Assembly (NCBI GenBank): GCA_037044905.1
Contig: JBAOKB010000048.1
Coordinates: forward strand, 682,001 to 746,000
Direction of reading: 5' to 3'
Length of the DNA: 64,000 nt
Source: Hortaea werneckii
Lineage: Eukaryota > Ascomycota > Dothideomycetes > Mycosphaerellales > Teratosphaeriaceae
The stretch's first letter is position 1. Every line of letters begins with the position of its first letter. The notes under the pieces are model-generated. The model saw only the letters and a list, made by a program, of their open reading frames with translations. It was not told where the DNA came from and searched no databases. The position numbers were made by a program, and so were the translations under genes. Positions 1 to 10,999 of this stretch are shown here, one piece after another.

Positions 1-1553
1 CACGGTTCGAGACTTCCTCAGAAAGGGCTGCCCTTGTAAGTGGCCATGTCTCAGATTGGGGTGTGAAGCCAAAAGAAAAATCCATCATCGTATTGCACGT
101 AAAGTAGTCTCCTGACCTGTCGATGTTGTACGACGTTCAATTAAGCATATCTATGCCTACTGGCGCCGTCGCTGCGTGTTGGAGCGCTTCTAACGCAATG
201 CCGGTACTACTAGGGTCTTTCGGATCTCACAGGCTTCGTCTCTAACGCCCCGTGGATCTCCTGCTTTGTCGCCTCATGAAAAGCAAAGCCCGTTCATTCC
301 TGCGGCGGACGTGCGATTTCGTACAGTCAGAATACCGATAGGTCTGTTTCGAGCCAATACGCTGAGCTTGACGACCGAGCGGGGGGCGAATGCGATGGAG
401 CTACGTGGCCTTGCATCTTTCATGCATAGGCGAAGCGCAGCGAGAGCTCGGCTTGCTACGCCCAGTGATGGCTGAGTTTCGAGGACGCGAGAGACGATAG
501 CATCCAGCTTGATGAGTCTTAGGCATGCTTGCTTGGTAGGGGAAAACCAAGCTAATTCCGATCGACTTGCCAGCGCATACGCGCAACCGAATTCTTGAAG
601 TTCAGATGACCGCGAGCGTATCGTCCAGGCCAAGTGTACAAGTCGAATTGTACTCGCCACGCGCTCACCGCTCTATTGGCCTGCTACGGATGTGTCGGTT
701 GGTAGGTTGCAGCGAATGTGAAGGATTTTGTATGCAAGCCATCGTTAAGCCCCAATCGTGGTTCTGGTATCCTATCGGTAGACGGGCGAAGCTTCGGAGT
801 GCGATAAAGGCAACAGCTGCATTACAGCCATCAAGATGTCGGCATTGTCGGAGGCGACGCCAGAGGGAGAACTGTAGGTACATGCAGTCACATGCACTCC
901 GCTAGCCTTGCTGATACTTTTTCTTGGCTCCATCACGACGACCTCCGGCCCCAGTACAGAGTCAGCGCAACTGGGCAGTGAGGAAGCCAATGGCAAGAAT
1001 AAGGAAACAAAAAAAAAAAAAAAAACCCAGAAAACAAACCGGCGCGCTCGCAAGAGCTTGATCAAAAAGTTTCGATTTCTAAACCGACTGTATGCTTACA
1101 CACTGTCTACAACAGCAAGCCTACACATTAACAGAAAAAAAATTTCGTCCTACCCCATCCATCTGCGGAAAGCCAGTGGTCCTTTACATGCCCATGACTT
1201 CCGTCGCCACAGGCCCTGTCCCTTTCCTCCCCCCTCCTTGTCCTTCCCAGATTCGTGTTGTTGTAGAGTTTCGCGTATAAGATGCCATTCCATGCAATAG
1301 TCCAATAAAAGAGCAGAAAAGAACCAACAAGAAAATGGACAGATTCCTCCTTTTCGCCGACTCGAATGAGAGCGGTCCTTCGACGGGTTCTGGTTTGTCT
1401 TTTTGCCGCCGAGGCGATTTCGGCTGCTGCTTCAGCTGCCACGGAGGGGGGGAAAATGTCCCATGCATCTTATTTTTGAACGCCAAAGAACACCTCGCCA
1501 AACGTATCGCTTCGTCGAATAGTAAACATTGGCCGCCGTGTGCGGGTACGGCT
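1..1553. other. Intergenic sequence downstream of LCB2
   Basis: No gene is supported here. Open frames are short, overlap in several phases and resemble no family I know. The most visible element is an uninterrupted run of 17 A at 1009-1025. The last few hundred bases probably hold the 3' untranslated region of LCB2, which ends at 1554 on the minus strand. Confidence 0.5.
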
Positions 1554-3620
1554 CTAGTACAGCGGCTGCTTCACGTCCTGGACGCCCCTCCTAATCACAT
1601 CTTCGAGGCGCCATCTCGGTGGAGTGAATGCCGGCTGGTTGCCTGTCTCCAGGCATGACCTGACTTCGCCATCCTTTTCGTTCAACATGCCGTCGTGGAG
1701 GGCCTCTTGCCCACCAGCGACGCCAGAGCTGAACTTCAATTGCAGAACGTCACCTGCCTGATCGCACGCTGCGAGCAAGCGGTCCAGGTCATCCTTGGTG
1801 TGTGCTGCTGAGACACAGAATCGTACACGGGATGTCAGGAGCGGAGTAGCGGGATAGCCGACAACGACTACGGCGATCTTGCGCTTCAACATTTCGTGCG
1901 AGAAAGCCGGGATCTTGGCGGGATGGTAGAGGAGCAGCGGAACGATCGGTGAGTCGTCGTGGCCGTAGACAATGAATCCCAGTCTCTTGAGTCCCAAACG
2001 CAGATACCGAGAGTTGAACGCAATGCGCTGCAGTCGTTCCTCACCTTGGCCAGGCGCAATATCGCCTGCGATGATCTTAAGCGATGACTGGATCTGTGCG
2101 AGTACAGCTGGGGTTGGTGATTCTCCGAAAATGGTACCTGCGTTCGTAACGCGGATCTTGTCAATGATCGCTTTTGACGAAGCAATATAGCCACCGTTGG
2201 CACCAAAGCTCTTCGTCAGTGTACCCATCAAGATGTCGACCTCACTTGGGTCAATGCCAAAGTAATCGCAGACTCCACGTCCCCTAGGACCGATAGCTCC
2301 AACCGAGTGTGCTTCGTCAACGTAAAGGCCGAATTTGTACTTCCTCTTCAATGCAATCAAGCCTGGCAGGTTGACGAGTGTACCCTCCATGGAGTACAAA
2401 CCTTCCACAGCAACCAGAATCTTTCTCCAAGGTCGATGCGTGCGTGGCTGGCCTTGGCTAATGCGCTCCCGGAGAAGACGCTCCAGATCGCTCATGTCGT
2501 TGTGCTTGAACATGTCAATGACAGCTCCTGAGACTCGCGCGCCGAACCGGATGGATGCGTGATTAAGCTGGTCAGAAATGAGAAGACAGCCCTTGCCGAC
2601 TAGAGCCGGGAATGCGGTGCCATTGGTGACGAATCCCATACTGTACACGGTTGCTGCTGGCTTGCCGACAAACTCCGCAACCTGGCGCTCCACTTCCGTG
2701 TGCAAGTCGCTAGTGCCAATGTCTGCGCGGGGAGAGCAGAAGGAAATACCGTACTTCTTGATGCTCGCTTCTGCTTGATCGGCACACTCGCCCTCTGATT
2801 GCGCAAATCCGAGGTAATTGTATGAAGACATGTTGAGAGCCTGGGTTGTCGTACCGGTAAGCTTGAAGCTCAGGTTAAAGTTGTCGCTCATCCGGTCCAA
2901 AAGGGTGATGAAACGCCCAGGAACGCCGGTAACTGGTCGCCTGAAGCAGTCGTTGATTCTCAATTGCAATCGCCGAATGTAGAAGTTGTCGAAATCACTG
3001 TTCAAAGGCGCATATCCATCTCGCTCGCGCAGGTGCGTATAATTGCTCTGCTTGAACCTCTTTCCGAAGAAATCTCGCACATGCCCGAAGATGATCAGAA
3101 TGAGGTATGAGATGTAGGTCGTGATCAGGTAATAATAAGGCGGCTCATCTTCGACAGGCTCCGGGAACTCGGTACCCACGAAGCGCGAAGAGTACAGGTG
3201 CTCTCTAGATCCAAGAGGGCCAAACGCTGCATGCTGCTTGGCTATGCGCTTTGCTTCAGAGGGCGTGGGCGGCTTGAAGAGCGTGAGAGGCTTCTGCGCA
3301 TCCTCCATCTTGCTCTTCTCCCCGGTCGCGGTGGTGAGATTGATGGTGGGTAGACTCAAAGTCGGAATCTGCGGCGACGGTGGTCTGAATGTAGGAGCCT
3401 GCGGTGCTTCCAGCTTCGTATGCTGCTGTGAAGGGATCTCTGCGACTTTCGGCTGCTTTGGCGAGCCCGTCCAGGGGACTGAGAAGCGCGGGAGCCGTCT
3501 CGGCTTGGGCGCAGGCGTTTCGGTGGTCGTTTCTATGCGGATGGGCTCCTTCTCTGAGTAGTATTCGGAAGAAGGGGTTGGCGCGGGCGAGGATGCGAAC
3601 GGGTTGATTCGGATAGGCAT
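1554..3620 (-). CDS. LCB2: Serine palmitoyltransferase subunit 2 (LCB2)
   Basis: Catalytic subunit of serine palmitoyltransferase. It condenses L-serine with palmitoyl-CoA to 3-ketodihydrosphingosine, the first step of sphingolipid synthesis, in the ER membrane with LCB1. The frame is open and uninterrupted for 688 residues. It shows a Pro-rich N-terminal extension (about residues 10-125), a hydrophobic membrane segment at about 162-178, and a fold-type I PLP aminotransferase core. The core includes MSSYNYLGF near 264, YVDEAHS near 433 (Asp435 and His438 contact PLP) and GTLTKSFGANGGY near 466, whose Lys470 is the expected PLP Schiff-base lysine. The KSFG..GGY motif separates LCB2 from the non-catalytic LCB1. 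The 688 residues exceed yeast LCB2 mainly because of the N-terminal extension. I see no intron or frameshift. Confidence 0.95.
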   Translation of the reverse strand: MPIRINPFASSPAPTPSSEYYSEKEPIRIETTTETPAPKPRRLPRFSVPWTGSPKQPKVAEIPSQQHTKLEAPQAPTFRPPSPQIPTLSLPTINLTTATGEKSKMEDAQKPLTLFKPPTPSEAKRIAKQHAAFGPLGSREHLYSSRFVGTEFPEPVEDEPPYYYLITTYISYLILIIFGHVRDFFGKRFKQSNYTHLRERDGYAPLNSDFDNFYIRRLQLRINDCFRRPVTGVPGRFITLLDRMSDNFNLSFKLTGTTTQALNMSSYNYLGFAQSEGECADQAEASIKKYGISFCSPRADIGTSDLHTEVERQVAEFVGKPAATVYSMGFVTNGTAFPALVGKGCLLISDQLNHASIRFGARVSGAVIDMFKHNDMSDLERLLRERISQGQPRTHRPWRKILVAVEGLYSMEGTLVNLPGLIALKRKYKFGLYVDEAHSVGAIGPRGRGVCDYFGIDPSEVDILMGTLTKSFGANGGYIASSKAIIDKIRVTNAGTIFGESPTPAVLAQIQSSLKIIAGDIAPGQGEERLQRIAFNSRYLRLGLKRLGFIVYGHDDSPIVPLLLYHPAKIPAFSHEMLKRKIAVVVVGYPATPLLTSRVRFCVSAAHTKDDLDRLLAACDQAGDVLQLKFSSGVAGGQEALHDGMLNEKDGEVRSCLETGNQPAFTPPRWRLEDVIRRGVQDVKQPLY

Positions 3621-4005
3621 GATGCTGGTTGGGCCAATTACTATTAGCGGCTGGTTTTGGTGTACTTGGTAGTAGTCAAGATATTATGGGGAAGCCTAAA
3701 CTGCCCCCGATGCTAGCGACGAACGTCAAGGAACGAATGCCCAGCTTAGCACGGTAGCGCAGTGGGCGCGTGCAGTAGGGAGCGTGAAGGGGTAAGAAAA
3801 GAGTGTTGGAGTCGAGGGTAAGAGCGGATGGGCGGATGTTGTGAGTGCGTGTGTGCCGGTGGGTATGGAAAGTTTGGCTGGGAGGCGAGGCGTTTGGGCA
3901 ATCGGTGACGATTGTTTCCGCTTCGACCGGAGCGTGCGGACCTGTCAGCAGCCGAGAACGCCGAGACCTCTGCGCCGCGGAAGTTCCAGCCTTTCAGGGT
4001 GTGTG

Positions 4006-4041
4006 GATGATGATGATGATGATGATGATGATGCTGATGAT
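4006..4041. repeat. (GAT)n microsatellite
   Basis: About eleven near-perfect GAT units, with one GCT interruption near the right end. It lies about 390 bp upstream of the LCB2 start codon in non-coding DNA. Confidence 0.9.
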
Positions 4042-4174
4042 GTTTTTCTGTTGATGTGTACAAGCCCAGAGCGGCGCTGTTTACGGCTGTACGAGGCCGA
4101 TGATTATGATTATTGCAGCCTGCAGGTACATGTACCGGTGCAACGCTCCCTTCATCACTGCATGTGGCCGCCAA

Positions 4175-4232
4175 GCTGTGCTGTGCTGTGTTGTGCTGTG
4201 CAGGGCTGTGCTGTGCTGTGCTGGGAAGCGAA
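4175..4232. repeat. CTGTG pentanucleotide repeat
   Basis: Imperfect tandem copies of the five-base unit GCTGT/CTGTG, broken by a TTGTG variant and a short CAGGG interruption. It is non-coding, upstream of LCB2. Confidence 0.8.
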
Positions 4233-5627
4233 AGCGAGTGGGTCTCACCTACTACTGCGACATTTCCTGCAGCTCCTGTTGTCAAGAGAAATAGCCGCGC
4301 CGAAGCTTCTCAATCCTCCTTCTCTTCCAGCGATTCGGTGGCGTCTACGACGCGTCTCCTTGCCCTGCGCTGTTGCGACGACTTCGTTCCTCGTGCTGCT
4401 GCTGCTGCTGCTGCTGGAGCCAATGGGAGAACCTCGGTCAGGGATCGGCTTGGGGTCCGGTAGGAAGCGCGCTCGAAAGGGTTGGCGATGGCGATTGTCG
4501 CTGGTATCTTGCCGCAGTATCGTCTGGTCGAAAGGGAAAATGCGCAAAGAAGCCCACGACACCGAGGGTAACCAGTAGAAAGGCAAAGTCTCGAGAAAGA
4601 AGCCTTCAGCGGACTGCCGACCGTTTTCAAGCTGTCGCCTTAGCCAAGCGAGATGCTAATTTCCGCGATATGGGCGCCCAACAGGGGCTGACCTCTCGCT
4701 ATGGCCAATGCGGTATCCAGGGCTGCTAGGCCTGGTCGACAAGCCCGGTCCGCGTCCCATGCTAAACCTTGCTACAGTAGTACAGATTGGTCCGATCGTA
4801 TTTCACAGGGCACCCAAGGCCGCTCTGCCCGTGGTTTCATGTTTGACAAATTGGACAAATCCTTGGTTCGCAAGAGAGCACAATAAGGCGTTGGCCGTGA
4901 GCTTCGGCTCTCGCCAGGAGAACATGTCAATATATTTGGTTGGCTCTTCCGAAAGCGTGTCACACCTTTCGATTGGAATCGTCATTCGTTCATTCGTATA
5001 TTCAATGAAATACTTCCCTAATCGTAACCCGGGCTACCTCCCTCGACATTTCCGGTGCGCTGGAAGCAATAACGGGTATAGTTACTCTTCCCAACTACCT
5101 ACGTCTGTCAAGTTTCGAAACATCTGGGGTTTGCCGAGTATGTGGAGCGCTGCGAACATATTCACGTTCGACCTCATTGAGCGGGCAGCAGATAACCTAG
5201 AGCTGAGGAGGACACAGAGACTCTCACCGTTGAGCTGTTGCAGCTACAGATGAAAAAAGGCTTCTTGACTACCGCTGTTTCTCGACATAAAAGACACTAT
5301 AATCCTTGCTTTGACCGTACCGCAAGTGTGCATCCCAGCCCTTCAACGCAAGCGCTCACCCGCGCGTAGCTATGCTGCCTTTGGCCCAGTGCCAAAAATG
5401 AAAAACTCCTCTAGCGCCTTCTGTGAATGCAATTCGTTCTTCAGCGTACAGACCATCGCTTCTGTCATCATCTCTAGGTGGATTCTCGAACGCTGTAGCC
5501 TGGCCTAGCATCTAGCAGGTCCCGGCTACGCGAACTTCCTCAACGGCGCGCTGCGCCGTGTGGAGTTTGGAAGGTGCAAGTATGATTCCTCTCCCTCGCG
5601 TCGTTGCTGAGCTTGGACTTATGCGGC

Positions 5628-6645
5628 CTAGCCGACGGACTGGTAGAGCAGCAGAGGCTCGCCCACGTTCTCAATTTCGGGTATCGTGCAACGCAGGTCG
5701 AAAGCTTTTGCTAGAACAATCTTGAAAATCTGATCGATTTTGTCAGCCTCTTGAAATAGCGACGTAAATGATTAATGGGGTCTGACCTTCTGCACATTGA
5801 TGCTGTGACTGGTACTCGAAAATATCAGGCTTGCCTTCATGGCCTTTGCAAAGCGCTTAGCCTGCATACTGATCTCCTCCTGCTCCTCTCGTGGGAAGTT
5901 GACGAAGTGGTCGTACTTTGTCCCAACAAGGAAAGGAATCGCTGTCTTGTTGAAGCCTCGCCCTTGCCGGTACCATTCTTTGATGCTGTTGAGCGTGCTT
6001 TTCCGCGTCAGGTCAAACATGAATAGGATGGCCACAGCATCGTTGCAAACTAGCGGAAGCATGTTGACGAACTCGCGCTGCCCGCCCAGATCCCAAATGG
6101 AGAAGGTGATTTCCGTGTTACGGATGCTGATCGTCTTTTCCATGAAGTTCACGCCTAGTCCAAGTGTCAACAATCAATGTTCAGCAGTCCCGCGTCAATG
6201 TGACCTTACCGAGCGTTTGGATGTAGTCTTCGTCCCAACTACCCTCCACGTACTTCACCATCAAGCTAGTTTTCCCAATCTGCGCATCTCCCACCATGCC
6301 TACTTTGATCACAACACTGCTGTTCTTTTGCGCCTGCTGCCGTTGGTCGTTTCCATACTGCCCTTGTGACTGCGTACTGGGCGGCCTGCTAAGCCCGTTC
6401 CCATTCTGTAGATGATCTGGCGTATTGGCTTCTGAGTGCGAGTAGGGCCGTGTGAACCCGGTATCTGAGTAGCTCGTCTGCGGGCGTTCTTGGTATGCTG
6501 TCGAGGGTTGAGAGCCGAAGCTCGGGTTCTGTTGTTGGAGATTGGAAGCGGTGATGGTGTGCATGGAGGCATCGTCGATGGGCGTGTGCCCTGGTGGGTT
6601 GGTGCTGCCCCCATTCGCTTGCTGCTCGCTGCTGCTCGGGTCCAT
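5628..6645 (-). CDS. TEM1: Septum-promoting Ras-like GTPase (TEM1/SPG1)
   Basis: Small GTPase at the top of the mitotic exit/septation initiation network; it sits on spindle poles and triggers septation kinases. There are three exons: 6210-6645, 5787-6154 and 5628-5729. Introns 6155-6209 (GTAAGG..CTAG) and 5730-5786 (GTCAGA..CAG) are 55 and 57 bp. The spliced length, 906 nt, is a whole number of codons (301 aa). Visible nucleotide-binding motifs are the P-loop GDAQIGKTS, WDLGGQ (switch II) and GTKYD (guanine specificity). The WDLGG and TKYD forms are typical of the Spg1/Tem1 group rather than Rab or Ras. The first about 95 residues are a Ser/Gln/Asn-rich extension, usual in filamentous fungi. 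There is no C-terminal prenylation CAAX box, as expected for this family. Confidence 0.92.
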
Positions 6646-7541
6646 ACTGCAGGCGAGTGTAGCAGAAGAAGCTTACTGACTACTGTATAGCCGCAGGGCA
6701 GCCAATGGCGGGATTGAAGCAACGGCGTTAAGTGGCAGCGATGTCTCCGCTTTCGTAGCTAGTCGTGTGCGTTCTGACTCGTCTTCTCCGCGCTGCTGCA
6801 GGTACGGAGGTTGACGGCTTGTTGGGTCGCCCAGCGAGGCGGAGCAGTGTGACAGCGACGGGGACAGTGTCGGTGACGGCGTCGCCAGGGTGTTGTTGCG
6901 CTGCTGTGCCTGAGGCGCGTAAGTTGGGAGTATCGGGTGGTCCTGTCAGGCAGGTAGGTAGTGGATGTACTGGGCTGCAAGTTAAGGTTGTTGCTGCGTG
7001 CCAATGACGCTGCGGGTGTGTCTCGAAGCGCCTGGACTCCGCTGTTCGGCAGTCTTCAGGATGAGCAGATGGATATGTCACACCGAACCCGTGCCAAATA
7101 TTCCGGGAGGGGATTATTTACACCTCAGTCACGGGCTGAGGGAGGGGTTGAGGATGTCGGTCAAGGTGGAGTCCGCCGTGTGTTGCCGCGATAATAGTGG
7201 TAGCAATATGACCGTCGAGCCAACGGCGACCAATTGGAGTTGCAAGCTCGCGTTTCTGGTTTCTGGCACCCCTGCAACTGGCCCAACATGCAAGGCGGCA
7301 CGGCTCGCCCGATCGTGTCTGTGCGTATCGATTATGCAGCCCGCATTGCTAGTGCCAGCCGAGCCAGCCCGAAGCTCAAAATTTAGCGATGAGATTGAGC
7401 GTAAATTATTACCTATACCTAGGTAGGTACCTGGGTAGACAAGAGAAAGGCTGTACACACTCGGCGCCAACTATTACCAGTAGAGAGAAGAGAGCGCTTG
7501 GGAGACTTCCACCGTCGCATCTCCGCATTTGAACAGTCAAC
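6646..7541. promoter_or_regulatory. Divergent promoter region TEM1 / RRB1
   Basis: About 900 bp between two divergently transcribed genes; no gene is seen inside. The part next to RRB1 contains a CCTAGGTAGGTACC-type palindromic element at about 7409-7437. Confidence 0.55.
7409..7437. repeat. CCTAGGTAGGTACC palindromic element
   Basis: Overlapping short palindromes built from CCTAGG and GGTACC, about 105 bp upstream of the RRB1 start codon. A very similar block occurs at about 57403-57443, upstream of another gene. From general knowledge, CCTACCTAGGTAGG-like strings are common in non-coding DNA of many filamentous ascomycetes; their function is unclear. Confidence 0.6.
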
Positions 7542-9026
7542 ATGGCAAAGCGCGCGGCCGAAGATGACGAGCAATCGCCTCAGGCGTTGAAGGCGGGCGA
7601 AAGACCTATGGCAGATGAGGGGGTACCAGAAGGCCAGGACTTTGAGGACGAATACGAGGATGAGTTTGAGAGCGAGGACGAGATTTTCGAAGCAGGTGTG
7701 GACGGTCGACCAGACGAAGAGCGGGAAGCCGACGAGAAGGCAGCAGGAGCCATGGAGGTGGACCAGGAGACATTCATACCAGGACGGCACAAATTAGACG
7801 CTGGTCAGACACTTTCTCCCGACTTGTCAACTTACGAGATGCTGCATACGCTAGAGTCGACGTGGCCATGCCTGTCCTTTGACGTACTCAAGGATAACCT
7901 GGGAGACAACCGGAGGACATATCCGGCGACTGTCTATGCGGTGGGAGGCACTCAGGCGGCGCAGGGTCGCGAGCGGGAGAATCAGCTCATGGTCATGAAA
8001 ATGTCGGGTCTGTCGCGGAACGATCAGGCAGGTAACATCGATTCCGACGAGGAAGAGGACGATGACGAGGAAACGGCCGATCCCATCTTGGAGAACAAGA
8101 GCATCCCGCTTACGTCCACCACAAATCGCGTGCGTGCGCATCAGACACCCCAAGCGAGCGCATCGACTCCGCCCACGACTCTCACTGCCTCCATGCAGGA
8201 GTCAGGAGATGTTCTCATTCACGACATCACCCACCACCTTCAAGCTTTCGACACGCCAGGCTATCAGATCCCAGCTTCTGCGACAAAGCCACTCAGCACT
8301 ATCCGGGCGCACAAGAAGAATGAAGGCTATGCACTCGATTGGTCGCCTTTAGTCCCGGCTGGGAAGCTGCTCACTGGTGACTGCACCGGCTCTATTTTTG
8401 CCACAACCAGGACGGAAGGCGGCGGCTTCGTCACCGACACCAATGCCTACACAGGTCACACTGGAAGCGTGGAAGAGCTACAGTGGTCTCCAAACGAGCG
8501 CAACGTCTTCGCTTCGGCGTCGTCAGATGGCACTGTCAAGATCTGGGATGCCAGGTCAAAGAGTCGCAAACACGCCATTTCCGTGCAGGTATCGAACACT
8601 GACGCCAATGTTCTCAGCTGGTCACGTCAGACGCCGCACCTCCTCGCCTCAGGGCACGATGACGGAAGCTGGTCGGTCTGGGATCTCCGGCAATGGAAGT
8701 CACCGGACACTGCCGCCCAATCTAAGCCCGTAGCCAACTTCAATTTCCACAAGGAGCAGATCACGTCGCTCGAATGGCATCCAACTGACGACTCAATCGT
8801 CTCCGTTTGCTCTGGCGACAACACACTGACTCTCTGGGATCTTGCTGTGGAGCTGGATGACGAAGAGAGCAAATATACTGCTGATGTCAAGGATGTGCCA
8901 CCCCAGTTGCTGTTCGTCCACTACATGGAGCAGGTGAAGGAGAACCACTGGCATCCACAGATCCCGGGTGCAATCATGGCCACAGGAGGAAGCGGATTCG
9001 GCGTCTTCAAGACTATTAGTGTGTAG
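7542..9026 (+). CDS. RRB1: Ribosome assembly WD40 protein RRB1 (GRWD1)
   Basis: Nucleolar WD40 protein; the yeast homologue is the dedicated chaperone of ribosomal protein Rpl3 and is needed for early 60S assembly. It is a single exon of 494 residues, close to the family length. The first about 70 residues are highly acidic. They are followed by the N-terminal helix region found before the propeller in the RbAp46/48-like subfamily (LHTLESTWPCLSFD). Six to seven WD repeats follow from about residue 245, with clear blades such as VKIWDARSK, WSVWDLRQW and LTLWDLAVE. The C-terminus includes the conserved LLFVHYMEQVKENHWHP stretch. It is convergent with the next gene (165 bp gap) and intact. Confidence 0.94.
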   Translation: MAKRAAEDDEQSPQALKAGERPMADEGVPEGQDFEDEYEDEFESEDEIFEAGVDGRPDEEREADEKAAGAMEVDQETFIPGRHKLDAGQTLSPDLSTYEMLHTLESTWPCLSFDVLKDNLGDNRRTYPATVYAVGGTQAAQGRERENQLMVMKMSGLSRNDQAGNIDSDEEEDDDEETADPILENKSIPLTSTTNRVRAHQTPQASASTPPTTLTASMQESGDVLIHDITHHLQAFDTPGYQIPASATKPLSTIRAHKKNEGYALDWSPLVPAGKLLTGDCTGSIFATTRTEGGGFVTDTNAYTGHTGSVEELQWSPNERNVFASASSDGTVKIWDARSKSRKHAISVQVSNTDANVLSWSRQTPHLLASGHDDGSWSVWDLRQWKSPDTAAQSKPVANFNFHKEQITSLEWHPTDDSIVSVCSGDNTLTLWDLAVELDDEESKYTADVKDVPPQLLFVHYMEQVKENHWHPQIPGAIMATGGSGFGVFKTISV

Positions 9027-9191
9027 AAAGAATTTTCTTTTTCAGCGGCCAGTGGGAAAGGCTTGCTAGTAACGACTCACAACCGTCAACTTCTTATCAT
9101 CCGGCAATTTGCCTTTTTTCTATCAATTTATCCCTCGACAAACTTAAGGATCTCGTTCGAGTATGCATCGCCAATAGTCCCGGCGACCTGG

Positions 9192-10589
9192 TCACTGTTT
9201 CCCTTGGGTACCCATTTCAGTGCTTTCGGCTGCTCCACAAATTTCTGGAGCTTCACGAACAACACTTGCTGCTTCCTCTTTTGCACCTTCAACAGCTTCG
9301 TCGCTGGCTGCGACGGCAGTGTCGTTATGGTCCGTCAAAAAGGGTTTGCAAGCTTCGCGTAACTGACGACGCGTGACTTCCACCCGGCGCAATCCGACCA
9401 AGGTGCCCAGAAAGCCAACCCTTTCACGGTTAGCATCTTCCACTACTCGCCGTTCGCGGAGTGTCAAGGCGGTTGGGACTCCCAATCCAGGCTTTCTAGA
9501 ATTGATCTTTCCCCCGGCCAGCCACCATATCGCTGGATGAGGGCGTTGATCGTCTTTCAAAGGCTTTGGTCTTCTCCCGAGATCCAAGAGGTTGAAAGTC
9601 GTTCCACTCGTGTCCGTTCCACCGCCACCACGGAGACAGGAGCTGTCCCGTGAGATCTCGATGTCATGCCGTATTACTATCTCGCCCGCTGGCGGTGTCG
9701 CGTCACGTAGCGCATTTTGTGGCGGCGGCGGCCGCCGCTGCGATGCTTCCGCGAAAGTCACCGCACGCACGGGTCCTTGACAGATTCTCAACCGCGCCGT
9801 GCAATCCCTCTGATATGCCGCTGGCGATACGAATCGATTAGACTGCTGGCAACAGATGTCAACAGGACTGTAGAGCGTTTTACTCAGCATGTTCCGCTGC
9901 TCTTTCGTGAGCAAACGATCCAGATCTCGACAGAGTATCTCCTTGTCATGAATGCTGTAATGCCTGGTCAACGCCTGGATAGCTTGCAGAGCTGCGCTCG
10001 AGTCCTCATCCGGCATGGAAAGTCTTGCTGGCTCTGACGTGTGAGAGTCTTGGAAGCGGCCTTCACTACTGACGACTTGGATATGCTGCAGGATGCGTTT
10101 TTCCACCGGGGTCAGGAATGATTTCTCTACCTCGAACGAGAAGGCTTGGAGAAGACTAGAGATACCAAAGATGCTGTGCCGCTTCTTTACGTTCGTTTCA
10201 GGGGTCGTGTCGGGTTCTGGTCGGTCGTCCGCAACCTGCGGTCGAGACACTGAGAAACTTGCTGCAGTCCTGTTTTCTGGCCTGCTTTCAGAGCTGGAGA
10301 AGCGTTGTGAGCGAGTTTTGTGCGGTCTCGGTGACCGCGGCCTTTTCTGCAGCCTTTTGTTTTGGCCCCTGGAAATGCCTGATGAGCCGTGAAACGCTTT
10401 TCGCCATGTTCTTGAGGGCGCTTCAATCGTTTGAGCAGGGGAGTATTGCCTTTTAATTCGCTGCCAAAGTGTTTGGCGTCCTCGAGGAGGCGCAGATGCT
10501 GAGGGAGGCGTAGGGTCAGATAAAGCATTGAAGCATCGTGTCGTGGTCGCCCCTGAAGCTGGACCCGTTGATTGTCGTTCCTTGAACAT
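9192..10589 (-). CDS. Hypothetical protein, 465 aa
   Basis: An uninterrupted frame from an ATG, on the strand opposite RRB1. I do not recognise the family. The N-terminal third is basic and Ser/Arg-rich (disordered, possibly nuclear). The middle, about residues 130-260, looks helical and folded (LTPVEKRILQHIQVV; AIQALTRHYSIHDKEILCRDLDRLL). The C-terminal part has a block with HPAIWWLAGG followed by a basic helical stretch rich in Arg and Leu, ending in an Ala/Glu-rich tail. The two ordered blocks between low-complexity segments, together with the length, argue for a real gene. No intron is needed. No transmembrane segment or signal peptide is visible. Confidence 0.6.
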   Translation of the reverse strand: MFKERQSTGPASGATTTRCFNALSDPTPPSASAPPRGRQTLWQRIKRQYSPAQTIEAPSRTWRKAFHGSSGISRGQNKRLQKRPRSPRPHKTRSQRFSSSESRPENRTAASFSVSRPQVADDRPEPDTTPETNVKKRHSIFGISSLLQAFSFEVEKSFLTPVEKRILQHIQVVSSEGRFQDSHTSEPARLSMPDEDSSAALQAIQALTRHYSIHDKEILCRDLDRLLTKEQRNMLSKTLYSPVDICCQQSNRFVSPAAYQRDCTARLRICQGPVRAVTFAEASQRRPPPPQNALRDATPPAGEIVIRHDIEISRDSSCLRGGGGTDTSGTTFNLLDLGRRPKPLKDDQRPHPAIWWLAGGKINSRKPGLGVPTALTLRERRVVEDANRERVGFLGTLVGLRRVEVTRRQLREACKPFLTDHNDTAVAASDEAVEGAKEEAASVVREAPEICGAAESTEMGTQGKQ

Positions 10590-10999
10590 TTAAACTTCCA
10601 GACAGTTCTCCTTGCTCGAATTGAGATGGGCAGTTGCAAGTACACTCTTTTAAATTTGATGCCGATATAGACATATTGTCGCGAGAACCAAATTCTCGCA
10701 AAACAGCAACGGCGCTCGTGTCGCGCACGCGCACTGTTCACTGAAATGTATTGGCCACGAGAATTGCTATCTGACTAGGAGCGCGTGACAGATCATGCTG
10801 CCAACGCATTCGAGAGTGGAGGATGGCGCAGAAAGCAATGGTCATGAGAGAAAAAACGAGTGCTCCATACAATACAATTTGTACGCTAATATCGGAAGGT
10901 CTTCTAGTTCTCGTCGCTCGAACGCAAAACACCCGAAAATGTATACAATCTCAACGCCAAAGGTCGTACGCTTCATGCCGTCGTCGTAAGTGCCGCTCA
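10590..10999. other. Intergenic region
   Basis: About 410 bp between the unknown protein's start and the kinesin stop codon; I see nothing specific in it. Confidence 0.5.

Larger units (their letters stand above)
3621..5627. other. Long intergenic region with microsatellites, LCB2 promoter side
   Basis: About 2 kb without a convincing gene. It holds the LCB2 promoter and the 3' flank of the TEM1 gene. Three simple repeats stand out: a GAT trinucleotide tract, a CTGTG-type pentanucleotide tract and a short GCT tract. An open frame of 181 codons at 4708-5253 (+) has no recognisable motif and I do not call it. Confidence 0.5.

Noticed and set aside
3841..4578. 245-codon open frame (+) upstream of LCB2
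   Set aside because: It consists largely of translated GAT and CTGTG microsatellites, giving Asp and Cys/Val runs.
4708..5253. 181-codon open frame (+)
   Set aside because: No motif, no recognised homologue, irregular composition, and a chance open frame of this size is plausible in 64 kb.
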